Positions 13,574 through 14,794 of a DNA stretch of 14,794 nt are shown one piece after another. This stretch comes from Candidatus Martarchaeota archaeon (GTDB taxonomy: Archaea > Micrarchaeota > Micrarchaeia > Micrarchaeales > CABMGC01). How positions within the stretch are numbered: the stretch's first letter is position 1; each line of letters opens with the position of its first letter. Below the pieces are notes generated by a model. The model did not search any database, was not told the DNA's origin, and was given only the letters and a program-made list of their open reading frames with translations. The position numbers and the translations under genes are program-made. The stretch covers positions 1-14,794 of the forward strand of contig JAMCSO010000045.1 of assembly GCA_023379075.1 (NCBI GenBank). Reading direction: 5' to 3'.

Positions 13574-14743
13574 TTAACCTAGTACAAGTGGAATATACAT
13601 CTCCCTGCTGCTAAGCCCTCCGTGCATGCCTTTGTAGTCATATACCTGTTGCTCCATCTCTGGATAAAGGAAGTATAAACCATGAGGCCCCTTTGGGAGG
13701 TACAGATAATCTCCAAATCTGTAGCGCAGCTCATCACTTACTCTGGGAGCTCCAAATAACCCTGATCTTATAGCTTCTTCAGATCTTATTAATATGCCTT
13801 CATCCCGAAATCTTTTTGAGATGTATTCTTCAAGCTTATCCTCTTCTCCATTCCTGCTCTTCATGAAGACAGCACGCGAGCTACCCCATAAAGGCATATC
13901 CAGGTACTTCATAAGCATATCATCATATCTTACAATTCTTAAATCCTCAAATTTGGTATTGATCTGTCCATGGTCTGCAGTTATGATCAGATCATAGCCA
14001 TGCTCTTTTGCAAGAGGCAGGACATGCATGAGAATACTTTCCAGCAGTGAATAAAGCGCATGATGTGCCTCTTCAGACTCAGATCCATACACGTGCTCTA
14101 TCGTATCAATATCATAGTTATATGCAAAAATGCAGTCATAGTTCTCTGCAACTATGCCTTTTCTTAGCTTAACTATCATGTCCTGGACTGTTATATATGG
14201 AATGATATCTTCTTTATCAAATGTCGCAACTGAAAGGCCTGAATTTACTATATCGGATGGCATTATTATCTTAAACCTCTTCCCATTGGCCTTGATTGAC
14301 TTTATGGTATCATTGCTCAAGAAGATCCTCTTGGCGTTGATCTTCTCGCTCTTTATATGCTTGTCCATCGCAGGAGCTAACTTTATGGAATCTATCATTA
14401 TTCCAGATTCCTTAAGGAAAAGATGGGAGCCGACAACTCCGTGCTCTGCCGTTGTCCTGCCGCTATAAAGCGTGGATAGAACATTCATCGTACTCGAAGT
14501 GAAGATCGTTGTAATCTTCTCCACTCTTACCTTTTCAAACTCTTTTTTAAGGCTGTGTTTTTCATTAAAGATATCCATGAGCAGCTCGTAGCCCATCCCA
14601 TCTATCAAAATGAAGATCTTCTTATCCTTATCTCCAACAAGCCTGCCAGAGTATCTTCCGAGCTCTTTCGCAACCTCTAATATACTATTCCTGAAATCTG
14701 GCAGAACAAAGCCTTCTTCTTCAAGTTCAGACAAAAGCGACAT
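13574..14743 (-). CDS. Alkaline phosphatase superfamily phosphodiesterase / nucleotide pyrophosphatase
   Basis: A 389-residue metal-dependent phosphohydrolase of the alkaline-phosphatase fold. Predicted zinc or metal ligands are Asp48 in FILIDGMG, Asp213 and His217 in YDIDTIEHVYG, Asp257-His258 in ITADHGQ and His374 in GMHGGLS. The nucleophile is probably Thr85 in FTSSTMNVLSTLYSG, which follows the NPP-type pattern in which Thr replaces the Ser of true phosphatases. That points to a phosphodiesterase or nucleotide pyrophosphatase, though a phosphonoacetate- or phosphoglycerate-type substrate cannot be excluded. There is no signal peptide, so it is probably cytoplasmic. ATG 14743 follows GGAGAGG, a plausible ribosome binding site, and a TATA box at 14777-14784. 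Confidence 0.85.
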   Translation of the reverse strand: MSLLSELEEEGFVLPDFRNSILEVAKELGRYSGRLVGDKDKKIFILIDGMGYELLMDIFNEKHSLKKEFEKVRVEKITTIFTSSTMNVLSTLYSGRTTAEHGVVGSHLFLKESGIMIDSIKLAPAMDKHIKSEKINAKRIFLSNDTIKSIKANGKRFKIIMPSDIVNSGLSVATFDKEDIIPYITVQDMIVKLRKGIVAENYDCIFAYNYDIDTIEHVYGSESEEAHHALYSLLESILMHVLPLAKEHGYDLIITADHGQINTKFEDLRIVRYDDMLMKYLDMPLWGSSRAVFMKSRNGEEDKLEEYISKRFRDEGILIRSEEAIRSGLFGAPRVSDELRYRFGDYLYLPKGPHGLYFLYPEMEQQVYDYKGMHGGLSSREMYIPLVLG

Positions 14744-14776
14744 ATCCTCTCCCTATATAATATTGATGGCATACAA

Positions 14777-14784
14777 TATAAATA
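14777..14784 (-). promoter_or_regulatory. TATA box of the phosphodiesterase gene
   Basis: TATTTATA on the minus strand, 34-41 bases above ATG 14743. It leaves a leader of about ten bases containing GGAGAGG, so this mRNA, unlike most here, may use a Shine-Dalgarno contact. Confidence 0.5.
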
Positions 14785-14794
14785 AGAACTTGAC

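Overview
The window reads as archaeal. It encodes a short aIF5B-type initiation factor that begins close to its P-loop. Most genes are preceded by TATA-like boxes about 23 to 35 bases upstream of the start codon, so many transcripts would be leaderless or nearly so. The long surface proteins are rich in N-glycosylation sequons. Compact convergent genes, AT-leaning composition and cysteine-poor secreted proteins would suit a small-genome DPANN lineage such as Micrarchaeota, but that placement is inference and was not tested.

Left part (1-4930), housekeeping. The 3' part of an acetolactate-synthase-type ThDP enzyme (+) abuts end to end a minus-strand operon. That operon runs from aIF5B (4897 to 3140), through a four-helix membrane protein with a duplicated N-terminal motif, to an S66 (LD-carboxypeptidase/MccF-type) serine peptidase.

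Middle part (about 4960-12782), a repeat-rich surface-protein island. Two related small one-helix membrane proteins (+) sit at 5047-5304 and 9036-9251. Each lies inside a roughly 0.5 kb direct repeat that also carries the 3' end of a minus-strand surface-protein gene. Between the repeats are two tandem paralogous sequon-rich, C-terminally anchored surface proteins. Each is followed by an orphan 'tail' cassette that matches the C terminus of the 1175-residue secreted protein at 9255-12782, but lies one frame off. Tail 1 is a chimera of tail 2 and tail 3. The differences between tails 1 and 3 are almost all synonymous in the tail frame. One paralog has lost its ATG. Together these suggest a shuffling or gene-converting locus for surface-protein C termini, or +1 frameshift expression of a tail. 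I consider this the most interesting part of the window.

Right part (12785-14794), housekeeping again. A long-form nucleoside diphosphate kinase (+) converges on an alkaline-phosphatase-superfamily phosphodiesterase (-). No tRNA, rRNA, CRISPR array, transposase or integrase gene was seen.
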